Shown: in pieces, positions 21,004 to 32,146 of the stretch
Numbering within the stretch: the first letter of the stretch is position 1
Layout: each line of letters opens with the position of its first letter
Assembly (NCBI GenBank): GCA_025094145.1
Contig: JALLLS010000033.1
Location: 124,001 to 188,000 of the forward strand
Source: Spinellus fusiger
Lineage: Eukaryota > Mucoromycota > Mucoromycetes > Mucorales > Phycomycetaceae
Reading direction: 5' to 3'
Length of the DNA: 64,000 nt
Notes under the pieces: model-generated
The model's database searches: none
The model's input: only the letters and a program-made list of their open reading frames with translations
Told to the model about the DNA's origin: nothing
Program-made: the position numbers and the translations under genes

Positions 21004-22888
21004 TCACTCTTTGGCTGTGGTGACTTGTGTAGTCATTTCTGTAGTCATTTCTGTGGTGACTTGTGTAGTCATTTCTGCACTAGGAGTATCACTCTTGGGC
21101 TCCGTCGCCGTGGATGAATTCTGCGAGGGAAAAGGAAAACCATTGCGCATTCGGTGCATGGCACTCACAGCACGAACAGCCTTCTTTAGGGTTCTGCGGG
21201 GGTTGAAATTGGCACGCACAGTCTCAAGAATATCCTCGTCTGTGGCATCTACACCTGTCATCCATGTGTGTTTCAGTGCCTGTGTAGCCGTCAGACGGGT
21301 GCTTGGATCCAATGTGAGAAGAGATCGGATGAAGTTTTTGGCTAAGCACAGACACACACGCATGTTCATCTTCACTCAGTAGTCAATGTATCTTACCTTC
21401 TTCGGATATCTTGCGCCAATACCTGTCATGGAATTCAAACCGACTGTGGCTAATGGCATCAAAGAGTTCTGATTGATCGTCTGCTTGGAATGGCTGGTAA
21501 CCACACAGTCTAAGGTCAACCACAACACACCATCCCGTGAGTCTTTTTCTCTTGTTTCTTTATCGTCTGGTTCTATAACTTACAAAACATAGGTAATGAC
21601 ACTAATAACAAAAGAGAAAGACAAGAGGCAGATATGAGTGGACTGTATCTATCTATCCATCTTTTTTGTTTGTTTTTTTGTTTGTTTTTTTGTTTATTTC
21701 TTATTTAAAAGAGAGACTTGGTGAACTTACCCTATTGCCCACATGTCTACTGCAGAAGTATAGCCCTTTCCAAGAATAACTTCGGGTGCTGTGGGGAGAG
21801 TGAGACAGTAGAAAGAGAAAAGAAGATGTATGTGTTGGGGATTTAATACTACACCCTTACCTACATAACCAGGGGATCCGCAAATGGGCTCTGTCTCTGT
21901 TGAGGCTCCTGTCTTTTCACTTGCAATACTAGGACAAGAAGAAGAAGTTCAACCTATGCTATGGAAATACAACTCTATTTCTAATCTTACCCAAAATCAC
22001 AAATTGCTAAATCTGCATCAGACTCTCGGTTCTTAAAGAGCAAGTTTTCTGGCTTCATGTCTAGTAACAAATGGATACAGGTGATTTATGCCATGGTCCT
22101 GTGAGTGTACACTTCAAGTGTGTGTGTGTGTGTGTGTTTAAAGAAATACAAACCCCTCCTCTTCTTTCATTTCCATAGTAGAGCAGGAGGAAGAGAGAAG
22201 AGAGAGAGAGAGGGAGAGTGCAAGGGAAAGGACTTTGACTTACCACGGTGGATAATATTGTGCTTATGAATGTATTCGAGTCCATGCACAACCGATTGAA
22301 CAATAAGAACGGCATCTTTCTCGGAAAATTTGCCTCGTTCAAAAAGACGCTCGAACAATTCACCTCCAGTGGCCCTTTGAAAGATACATAAGTGTCTTTT
22401 TACCCCATGTACACACACACACACACAACTGTTTTCTTGGGAGTGCAACTTACAGCTCAAATACCAAATAGAAATTGTCCCTGTGGATGTAGATGTGGAC
22501 AGTTACATTATAAGCATAACAGATCACCCTTTAGAGAATCAAACACCCTTCAACTTACCGAGACTCAAACCAATCATAGAAGCCAATCACATTAGGATGG
22601 TCCAAGTGCTGCATGATCTCCATCTCAGAGTGCACCATGTCATAATGACCCTTCATGAACCTCTTGGAGATGACTTTGATAGCTACTTCTTTCTTATCGG
22701 AGATACGTGTGGCTTGTTTGACAGTGCCAAAACTTCCAGTCCCTAGGCAACACTAAGCTTATCCAATCCCAGGAAGATCATGTCTTACCCAACTCATGTG
22801 TAAATCGATACTGCTTCTTCTTTTCATAGGACTCTGGCTGCTGGAATCCAGCACTCACCATACTACTGAGAGAATGAAGAAATCCCAT
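21004..22888 (-). CDS. CMK1: Calcium/calmodulin-dependent protein kinase I-like
   Basis: Calmodulin-regulated Ser/Thr kinase. Ten exons: 22888-22789, 22742-22559, 22480-22454, 22374-22244, 22060-21991, 21928-21861, 21788-21731, 21601-21584, 21509-21397, 21341-21004; sum 1107 nt, 368 aa. Kinase motifs: GTGSFGTV, VAIKVISKR, HRDMKPENLL, DFG, GSPGYVAPEV, LLCGYQPF, LLTLDPSTRLTATQALKH. After the domain a basic amphipathic segment (NPRRTLKKAVRAVSAMHRM) fits an autoinhibitory/calmodulin-binding helix; the tail is a TTQ/TTE-rich repeat. The T-loop has EPICGS where animal CaMKI has the phosphorylated STACGT, so the activating Thr is missing, as also in yeast Cmk proteins. Start at 22888 gives MGFLHS, an N-myristoylation-like start; an ATG further upstream (22984) is in frame but reads hydrophobic low-complexity sequence. 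Exons of 27 and 18 nt are notable. Confidence 0.92.
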
Positions 22889-23495
22889 GGAGACACAACA
22901 ACAAGATAAATAGAAAAGGGCAAGGGGAAGAAAAAGGCAAGGCGAAGAAGGGAAAGGGAAGAGAAACAGGACAGCTCTCTCCATTCACTCTCTTTCTTAT
23001 CTTATCATTTAAGGAAATACTGGAGGTTCAGGGCCGATCTTTTTATTTTATTTTTATTTTTATTTTTGCTTCTCCAGGCGCTGGATATTTCCTTTTATAG
23101 TATTCTTCTATGAGTGAGAAGGGAAAAGGTGAGTGAGTAATAAAAAAGGTAGGCAGGTGCGACTATTGGGTGTGTTCCACCAGCCACCAAGTCAGTGAGC
23201 CACTGTGGAAGACACTAGCCAATGGGGATGTGTCCTGCTGATGGACTAACCTCACCTCTCTTGATCCTCTTCCTATGAGTGGTTCGCTGTGTACCATGTC
23301 TATTCCCATGCAAGATTAGGAAGCCACTGCAAAAGTCCTATTTGTGAATTATTGTGAATTATTGTAATATCCATAGTGCCATAAACATACAAATTACACA
23401 TTACACACAAATTACACACAAATTACAGTGTGAATACCAACAGAAATACCCTTTTCTTTCTCTTTCTGTAGGTTGGTCTTTTATTCTTTCTCTTT
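22889..23495. other. Spacer between CMK1 and THOC1
   Basis: Contains a GGGAAGRGGAAG-type purine tract (plus strand), TTTTA runs at 23040-23065, and ACACAAATTAC repeats near 23385-23425. No gene seen; it should hold the CMK1 promoter and THOC1 3' end. Confidence 0.5.
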
Positions 23496-26365
23496 TTACA
23501 CCCATTCTTTTGCTATAATCTCCTTTGTACTTTTTAATACTTGTATTTCTGCCTCAACATGTCGCTCAGTGACTGGTTCTCCAATGACTCTCTCTGTCAC
23601 TGGCTTATCTTCTATCATTCGTTCTCCTTCTCCTGTGGTGGTGTTGGTGGTGGTGGTGGTGGTATTGGTGATATTGGTGGTGTTGGTGGTGTTGGTAGCT
23701 GCAACTGCAACTGCAACTGCAGGTGTTCCTCCTCCTCCTGGTGTGGAGGATTCCCAGAAGGACTTGTAGATCTCTTTTTTTGACAAGTACACCTTGGGTA
23801 GTAGATAGGCATGTGTCCGAGACATAAGCCGAGTCACTTGGAAAAGGGCTCCATTGGCAAGATTAAACCGCTCAATGGCAGAAGCATCGTCTGAATGAGT
23901 CTCCAATTCCTCAAGGGCCTGATCCAGGACAAGGATGGGCTTAGGCAAATTGCGTCTTGACCTAGTCTTCCTATGAGTACTACTCCAGGGCATCCATAGA
24001 CTTACATCATCACCTCACTGAGTGTTCTGTGGGTTTTCCCGTACAATTGGGTCATCTCTGGATTGCCATAGGAGAAACGGTAAATAGGAGAAGGTTTCTA
24101 GTTCATAGCCATAAAATAGTAAGCAAGAGAGGGGGTAATGGTAAAGGCGACTCACCATCATCCGGGGCTTCTTGCTTTCCCATATCTTCCGCAAGGTAGC
24201 AGCATCAATAGGAGGCTTCTCAAAGGCAGGACAACCCGAGGCCTTCCATATGATCTATTATGGATTCATGTATAGGAGTGAATACACTTTCCTCTGTTCT
24301 TATGCTATTGAATCCATCCCCACTCACCCAGTTTCTTTCATGACGTAGGATTGTCAACACAATATCAGTATAAAGCTCACCATGAGGCTTGGTCAGTCGC
24401 AACAGACTCAATAGAGACTCCTGCATGTCTACCACCCATTGATTCTATACAGCAAGGACATCAGTCACAGACGGCTTCTCCACAGAGATCTCTATCCACA
24501 CACCTGTTCTTCTTCTAGTGTGAAAGGAGGTTGAGCAAGAGACTGTTTTGTGGCTCCACGGGCTGCCAACAATTGCTGGGTGTTGTCTTTTTCGCTCTGT
24601 GTAAATCCAGACAAGTACTGGAAGAGAATAAGGAACTGAACAATCACATTACGACGGAATCGAGCATCTTCCATCTAGTATTGCCACACGACTTGCTTAG
24701 ACACACAGCAGCAGTTGATATCCCTCCAAGCAGATCCACCTTACCTCTAGCTCGAGCAACTTCCTACTGCTTAATAGCCGTGGAAACTGATAATCCTGGT
24801 TGATTTCTTTCAACATGTCTTCTGCAGCATCAGGATCATCTTCCATACAGCCTGCCATTCTTTTTCTCTTTCCTCCTGAAGCATCAATAGCATCAGTGTC
24901 GCCTGACATGGCCTGTTCTTGACTTGCTATTGTTTGGAATCGCTTTAGAATAGCATCTGCACCCTGCATTCTGTTTCAATACCAATGATCCCGCTTCCTG
25001 TTCCCCCCTCCAATTGTTACCATTTGTAATTCAGCAAAGTTATCGTTCTGGAAGATAGAAGGAGGATTCGAAAAGTACTTTCGAATCGACCAAAACAGTC
25101 TGTAAAATGCCTTTTGCTCTCCTAAATCAACTCACACCATGAGATGCGTCTGTCCATGGCACTGGGAGTAGTGTGATAAGACAAGACAGTTCATTTACCT
25201 GTGAGTGTGGGGTCTGCTTCTAAATCTTCTTCACTGTCATGGTGGACAGGTTCATTGTTGAAATCTCCTCTCAGATTCACACCTACACAAAAGACACCGA
25301 TGGATCAATGTATCTTCTTTTTTCTTCTTCTTTTTTCTTTTTTCTTTATACATTCATTGACTAGTATCTGTGCCAACAAAAACAAAAAACAAAAAACAAA
25401 ACAAAAAACAAAAAACAAAACAAAAAACAAAAGTATGCTTTACCTGAACGTTCACCCAAAGGTAAGGAGTTGGCAAGAAACATAAGGATTCTTCCACAAA
25501 ACACTGTGTTTTTCTCTTGTGATAATCTTCTGAGCATTTCATTGCACATACGCAAAAGTACAAGTCCCTTTCCTCGGCCAGGCACCATACTCTATAACAA
25601 CAGAGAGTAAGTGATGCTTGTTTGACTTTTTCTTTTTCTTTCTTTCTTTATAGTGATAAATAATACATCTCTTACCACAATCAGTTGTTCTTTTCTCTTT
25701 TCTACATAGTTAAAAAAGTCTTCACAGCCAGCAATTGTATGCACATCGAGGAGTTCTTCAATCAGTGTGAGGGGAATCACTGTATCAAGGTAGTCTAGTC
25801 TAGAGTGAGACATGTATTTGTCTTTCTGCTGTGGAGTGTATTGCTGTGGGTAAATGGTGTTTACCTAGTTCTGAACTTGCTAGAGCAATATCAAGACAAT
25901 CTGATAGTTGATAAAAGCGTTCTTTTTCTGCTTCCGGCCATTGATTCTGAGTGAGATATAAACACATGTGTACATGAAGAGAGAGAAAAGATAGAAAGAA
26001 ATTGTAGGTGCAGAGGTAGGTGCAGAGGTGCGCGTTGACTTGTTATGCGTAAAGGTACAGGCGGTGGTGTCGCTGAAAGACAGAAACAGTCTACTCTAGA
26101 GTCATCTTACCATAATATTCAATAGAGATCGACGAAAGACGAGTTCCAGGGCTCCTTTTCTCCAGTCTGGTTTGCCTTCTACCAAAACCACATTGAGACT
26201 ATTCTCTGATCCACCAATGGGTGCAATATGAGTTTGTATAAGCGACTCGATAACACTGGGAGGTATTGCATTGGTGTGTGTAGACTGTCGACAGTGAGCT
26301 GCTGACGTAATACACTCGGAAACCGCTTTCTGGGCGTGTCTGTAAAAGTCAACAAACTTGGACAT
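23496..26365 (-). CDS. THOC1: THO complex subunit 1 (THOC1/Hpr1)
   Basis: Component of the THO/TREX complex that couples transcription to mRNA export and limits R-loops. Thirteen exons: 26365-26111, 25946-25865, 25821-25676, 25591-25444, 25282-25199, 25161-25138, 25121-25021, 24963-24745, 24674-24504, 24444-24328, 24254-24156, 24097-24006, 23970-23496; sum 2013 nt, 670 aa. Recognition rests on LLRMCNEMLRRLS, NTVFCGRILMFLANSLPL, YRLFWSIRKYFSNP, RFRRNVIVQFLILFQYL, and HGELYTDIVLTILRHERNW followed by WKASGCPAFEK, all THOC1 blocks. Exon 6 is only 24 nt. The C-terminus carries a Thr/Asn/Ala/Val low-complexity stretch and then PVTERVIGEPVTER before the stop. The exon 5-6-7 joins rest on frame and on weaker splice sites. 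Confidence 0.92.
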
Positions 26366-26911
26366 GCTAACAGAAACAGCGAAGAAGAGCAGAACAGCCT
26401 CCTTTTAAATGAAAATGTAAATACAGATGACGTAACAAAGAGACGTCTCTACACATATTCCACCAAACACGAAAGCAGAACACTCTAAAACAATAACAGA
26501 AGAGAACGGGTCTGTGCAGTCTATTGGCTCCATGGTGTAGATATCAATATAGATTAGAGTGTGTTTATTATTCATTTTCTAATAAAGTGATAATGTCTAC
26601 ATTACACTCAAAGAATGAACGGGTGAGGAAAACAGTGCATTGGTGTGCTAGAATTCCTCCTTCAGTAAATCCGTATTTCTTCTCTTGCTTTTTTTGTTTA
26701 TCTGTCTATAGATACTTCTACAGTCAAAACTCACACCTACAACTCCATAGCTGCCCATTAACAAGTCCTAACAAAGAGAGAACAACACTGTCCTTTTCAC
26801 AGACACCATGGACTAAGCAGTCATTAAGAGAAGGGGCCTTATGTGACGGGTGTTTCTGACTTGCACTATAAACACCCTTGTTGGTCTTTTGCTTTTTCAG
26901 GTCAAGTTCTC
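26366..26911. promoter_or_regulatory. Shared upstream region of THOC1 and POT1
   Basis: A 546-bp space between divergent starts. A strong acceptor-like tract ending CAG at 26900 lies just upstream of the POT1 ATG, so a non-coding 5' exon of POT1 may sit here (for example around 26590-26650). No clear TATA box. Confidence 0.45.
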
Positions 26912-29258
26912 ATGGCAGACACAATCAGACTGGACTTTACGAATGAGTTAAAGGTAAAGGACATCAAAACAACCCAGAAACACATGTGGCTCATTAGATT
27001 ATCAAGTCATTGGGGGCTAAGACTATCCAGGACTACAATTGTCAAGGCAGAGCGGACATCATTGGTGTTGTAGTCGATACGCGCCCACCTCAACCTGCAA
27101 GAAATCATTGTGGTAGGTAGATTGTCTTTCTTCATACACCACCGATAGCACATGCACTCTCTCTCTCTCTTATTTACCGTATATTTACTATATATTTATT
27201 GTATATTAGATGCCTCTGTTTTGATGCGTGTGGCAGATCCCTCCACAGGTACATTGGGTGGGCTCAAAATACAATCCTTCCATAAACTATTGGAAGGTCT
27301 TCCTCAAGTCAAAGTGGGAGACATTTTGGTGACTAGGAATTTATCAGTAAAGTATTCTATTCTACCTACATATCATTCTCAGTAACTACATCTTAAAGCT
27401 GAGTCTTTACATGAAAGAAATTCGAGGTGTACTCACTCGCAACTACGGATATGCCTCGTGGACTGGTCTTGATGGACATACGCTGGAGCCAAAACCATCC
27501 ACAGAAGTTGATTTCAAACTCAGCGAATCTGATCTTACACTAGTCTGCATATTGCAGAGATGGTACAAGGAATGTTGTGGTGGTCAAGCCAATGGAGTGT
27601 CTGCTTCTGTGCCTGTTTCTGTGCCTGTTTCTGCGCCGTTGACTAATCTCAGACCCACACTCAAAACAAGAGAGCTTGGAGATCCCATGATTCGCTGCTT
27701 TGATTACATTGGTCATGTAAGTATTTTCTGTTAACACCATCAACAGTATAATAATTGGTTCTTATGGACTCTATTCATCGTATTATCTTTCTTCTTATTA
27801 ATATTATTATCAAATTCAAGGTAATATCAAAGTATAATGATCGAGAAACAACCACCTTTTGGCTAACAGACTACACAATCAACCCCAAGCCCAAAACTAC
27901 TTCTAAAGCTAAACAATTCGAAAATGTAGCCTTTAGGGTTCCCGATAAAATGTTGCTTGGGTGCACTTTATGGGATGAAAACATAAAAGATGCCCTAGAC
28001 ATAACTACAGGAGATTTTGTATGGATCAGAAAGGCCAAATGGAAAATGAATAAACAAGGTGTATTAGAGATTATTGTTCATGGAGAACCTAATTCAAAAC
28101 AAAGAAATCGTAAAGTGATCAAATTGGATAAGCAAAATGCACGAGTAAAGTATATTCTTGAGTAAGTGAATCTATATCAAGCATAGTAAGATACACACCA
28201 TCGTGTACATAGACATTATAAGTATAAGTATAGCTATACTTGTACATTTATAAGAGAACACTACTATGGTTCTAATGACGACTGACACCAAGCCATGAAC
28301 TAGATACATGAAAAATATAAATGAGGGAAAGAGTGCAGAAAATGAAAAGAATCAACCAAAAGCAACTACCAGTGCTTCCACTCTCGACAGCCATAGTCAG
28401 ATCAGCAGTGTCAGATCAGGTAAATATTCAGGAATTGAATTTGATGTATTAACTTTTATGACTCAATAAAAAATACTACTCAAGTCATTACCAGCAGGAA
28501 AATATTACCTTTTACTTCACTGGAGCAGCTGCGTTCAGAAGTGAATGTAAGTGAAATACAAATCCATTGAGTCTGTTAACACTTTATATATCTACTCATC
28601 TACTCATTAGATAAAAAAAGAGTATATTACAAGAGGCTATATCACTGCCTTTAGATCAATGGACCCAATGGACTGGTTTTTACGATGGTGTAGTCGTTGT
28701 CAGCAATAGTAAAAACTAAAAAGAAAAGAAAAAAAATTATTTACATGTGAATAGTTTTACTAATTATTTTATTATTATTTCAATAGTTTTGATAAAAGTA
28801 TCAAAGAATGCCAACAATGTAACGAAAATATGGGAGGTTTGAAATACAGATTCTGTATTGTAATCCGTGATGCACGAGAAACTGAACTTTTGATTTACTG
28901 CATTGGAAGCAATATCGTAAGTAGAAAATTAGACAAGACAAGAAACCATAGACTTACCTGGAAACTCTATTTGTTAGTATAAACTATTCCCCGACTTGCC
29001 TAGAACAGTGTAAGTAGATAAGTTATCAATATTAAGTTCTTTTCATTTTTATTTTTATTACTATTAACAAACAAAAAAACAAAAAGCGAGTTGGAAAGTA
29101 AAGAAATAGGTGACATTCTCCAAACAAAGATAGATAGGATGTGCCATAAGAACAGAGATTCAAAAGTCTACCTGGATTTATTTCTACAGTGTGTACACAA
29201 GGAACCTAAAGGCATTGGGAAATATGTTCTACGTGATACAAATTTTTTATTCGAATAA
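26912..29258 (+). CDS. POT1: Telomere single-strand binding protein POT1
   Basis: Binds the telomeric 3' overhang through OB folds, protecting chromosome ends. Eleven exons: 26912-26953, 26998-27112, 27210-27351, 27383-27716, 27821-28161, 28304-28419, 28485-28546, 28611-28708, 28787-28916, 28978-29009, 29087-29258; sum 1584 nt, 527 aa. OB1 is marked by DIIGVVVDTRPPQPARN, LPQVKVGDILVTRN, IRGVLTRNYGYASW. OB2 follows: FDYIGHVISKYNDRETTTFW, LLGCTLWDENI, GDFVWIRKAKWK with VLEIIVHGE. A Ser/Thr-rich linker leads to a C-terminal OB-like domain with a zinc site CSRC...CQQC (28689-28700 and 28809-28820) and YRFCIVIRD. Length is near the fungal norm. A Val/Ser/Pro repeat (VSASVPVSVPVSAPL) lies between OB1 and OB2. 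The 27351 donor was chosen to keep frame. The start is the first ATG after the acceptor at 26900. Confidence 0.9.
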
Positions 29259-29848
29259 ACACACTGAAAGAAAATCATACTATTGTATGCTCTTGGTAAT
29301 ACTCTATCTCAATATATTTAATAGATGATAGACTCTTGTTTTCTTCTTTGTATCGGTTATATACAATATGTAATAGAATTCAAGGTATTTATTATTATTA
29401 TGACTGTCAAATGTGTTTTTTGTACCATTATTCATGCAGCATGCCCTGTGGACTTCTCGATCTATATGAGCAGAAAATAGTATAAAAGAAAGGGAATATA
29501 AAACCTCTAATTGAGGGGAAGAGATGTCTTGTGTTGCTGTAAATAATGAAGACTTTTATTGAATTTTAGAATTAGTTACCAATTCTATAAAAAGAGTGCC
29601 TGTTTTCATACTTTTAGGAATAGTATGATGTAAAATTCATAGATTAGCAATGAGACGCCATTTTTTTTTCAATAATAAAAATACATACTACATAAACCAG
29701 AAGCAGGCTAGAGACCAAATCTGATGCTGGAGAGAGTCCATTAAATAGTGACTATAAAAAAGTGTTTTGATTCTCTATGCAGTTTCTTATTCCGCTCTTG
29801 TTCTTTTTCATATTTCTTATTCAAATTTCCACTACTGACCAAGCTCTC

Positions 29849-29874
29849 TTTTTTTTTTTTTTTTTTAAAAAAAA
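29849..29874. repeat. T18A8 tract
   Basis: A run of T immediately followed by a run of A; self-complementary core. Confidence 0.85.
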
Positions 29875-31613
29875 CTTCATATTTTCTATAAATATAGCCA
29901 TTAGTGTAAGCTAACTATGGATTTTATTTCAATAAAATAGAATTTAAATTAATAAAATGATAGCTATATAAAAAAGTAAAAGAGGCAGGTAACAGTAAAG
30001 AAACGATGACAATTAAAAGAAATCAGAAGGATACATAATATTAATTCAGTGATAACAATACACAGGTTTTCTTAATAATTCCCTATTCAGTAAGCTTCAT
30101 CCCACTTATGTTAATGTACTATTTTAAAATAAGAAATAGAAAAGGAGCATACATCAACTTATAATCCAATCTTAATGTATTGATGTATTGATGTTTTTTA
30201 TTTTATTTTAATATTTTTTAAAAAAATAATCTCTTGTATGAATTTAAGTCTTTTTTTTGTTACTCTATACCATGGCTATTTGTTAATCAATGCATCACGC
30301 ATCTTGTTTTAACTTGTAGAAATATTAAGGACATTATTTATAGCGCTCATAAAGTGAGAGTCAGGAACAAATAAAGTATAACAATAAGAAAAATACTTGA
30401 AATTTGGAATGAATGAGAATTTTTTTCATCTGTGATTTTAGCAGTAGCTTATCATTGTTGTATTCCGAATCTCTCAATGATAATAGTCTCTCTTTTTTAG
30501 TCAACTTCAATGTTTTTGGGGTGTTCTTTTTATTTGTTACTTTGATTCTCACCTATTTCCTCTTTCTATGCTTTTTTTTGTCTATAGCCCACTTCTCACT
30601 AGTACAATTGAGGTGTCTTATATATTTATATTCATAATCATCTCAAAATATTTTACAAGCTTAATATCAAGTCCAATATGTGGATTGCATCTACAACGCT
30701 TGAAAATAAAATAAAAAAGTACTTTGAACTTTAGTATTAGTATGATAGGGAGGTCTATACACCGAAAGATCGTTATGATATCTGAAGGAAATATTGCTGA
30801 GTCAAATTTTAATAATATTTTAGTTGACCAAAGTTTTTTTACTCAATTCAATGGTTTTTTAACCTGAAAACATGTGAAAAAATTTGCTTTTTAGTCATTA
30901 ACGAGAATAAATCTGATGACTGTCAAGTGGGCTTATTTTGACATGAAGAACACCACTTGATATCAAAACAAGACAGAAAACTCATTATTAACCCTTGATC
31001 TGATAAAGACTATTACAAAGACTATATTACTCATTGTTAATAACTATAAAAGAAAAAGAAAACATCCAACGTACAAGAAACAAAATTGTAAAGGCAAAAG
31101 TGTTTGGATAATCTTTAATTATCTTTTCATCAACCCCCGCTCTCTAGTATCACTACTCTTTTACATTTCTATTTATCCTTATAGAAGGAATAGGCCGCAG
31201 AGTACCTTTTCTTATTAAAATCCTACATCTCTATAAAGATCTCTCAATCTCAACATTATTGATTTTTGAAGCTAGCACTGAAAAAGTCGTAAAGCATATA
31301 AAAAAGGAAAATATGTAACCGCTATTACTATTCGGAATTAAAATCAACTGCTGACTTTTATTCTTAACATAATTTGGCGTAAACATATTTTCTTTGTCTT
31401 TTTCTTCTTCCAAGCCAGGGCATATAAATATAAATAGTGTTATTCTTTATTCTTTAAGCGTGTTGATAAATCTAAATTAATTAATACATAAATTATAAAT
31501 ATAGAAAGTCCATCTCTAATAATACAATAGAATACTAAGTGTGTATTGTTTTTATTTCATTGATAAATAAAGACATACTTGATAATAGTAAGAAATGGCG
31601 TAGTGGGGAATAA

Positions 31614-31636
31614 TTTTTTTTTTAAAAAAAAAAAAA
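31614..31636. repeat. T10A13 palindromic tract
   Basis: Ten T then thirteen A. Confidence 0.85.
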
Positions 31637-32120
31637 CTAATTATAATACAAGTGATAAACTTGAGTTCATAAATAAAATAGAAGTAGGTTACATCACTAT
31701 GACTATAAATAATTCCATGTTATTTCTTCTTCAAATGTCCAAGTATAAAGCCTCTATGGACATTAGTTATAACTTGAAGAAAACTGAAAAGGTTCATTAT
31801 CTAAAAACTAAGTTACATAAACTACGAATGAGTATAGATACTATCTACTGCTTATTTCTGTGGTATAAAGGTACCCATTCTTATTATCTGACTGTCATCA
31901 TAAATACACACATCGCTTACGACTTGGTTGATAAACAATAAAAACGTGTAATCAATTAGGCTTCTCCAACAACTTACTAATAAATATTAAACAAATAGAT
32001 TAGGCATAAAAAATATATGTTATTTTAGCAGCTAAATCATCTACTACTTCCTTTCTAATAGAAAGATCATGACTCATTTTATAGCAACAGAACAGGCTTA
32101 GTACATCTGGGGCCTTTTCT

Positions 32121-32146
32121 TTGTTTTTTTTTTAAAAAAAAAACAA
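32121..32146. repeat. TTG-T10-A10-CAA perfect palindrome
   Basis: 26-bp perfect palindrome centred between 32133 and 32134. Confidence 0.85.

Noticed and set aside
22778..22984. Signal-peptide-like N-terminal extension of CMK1
   Set aside because: Translation of a purine tract on the opposite strand; a secreted CaM kinase is implausible, and ATG 22888 follows.
31579..31941. 120-codon plus-strand frame
   Set aside because: Begins inside a poly-A/T tract, has very AT-driven composition (Lys/Ile/Tyr/Asn) and no family resemblance or splice partners.
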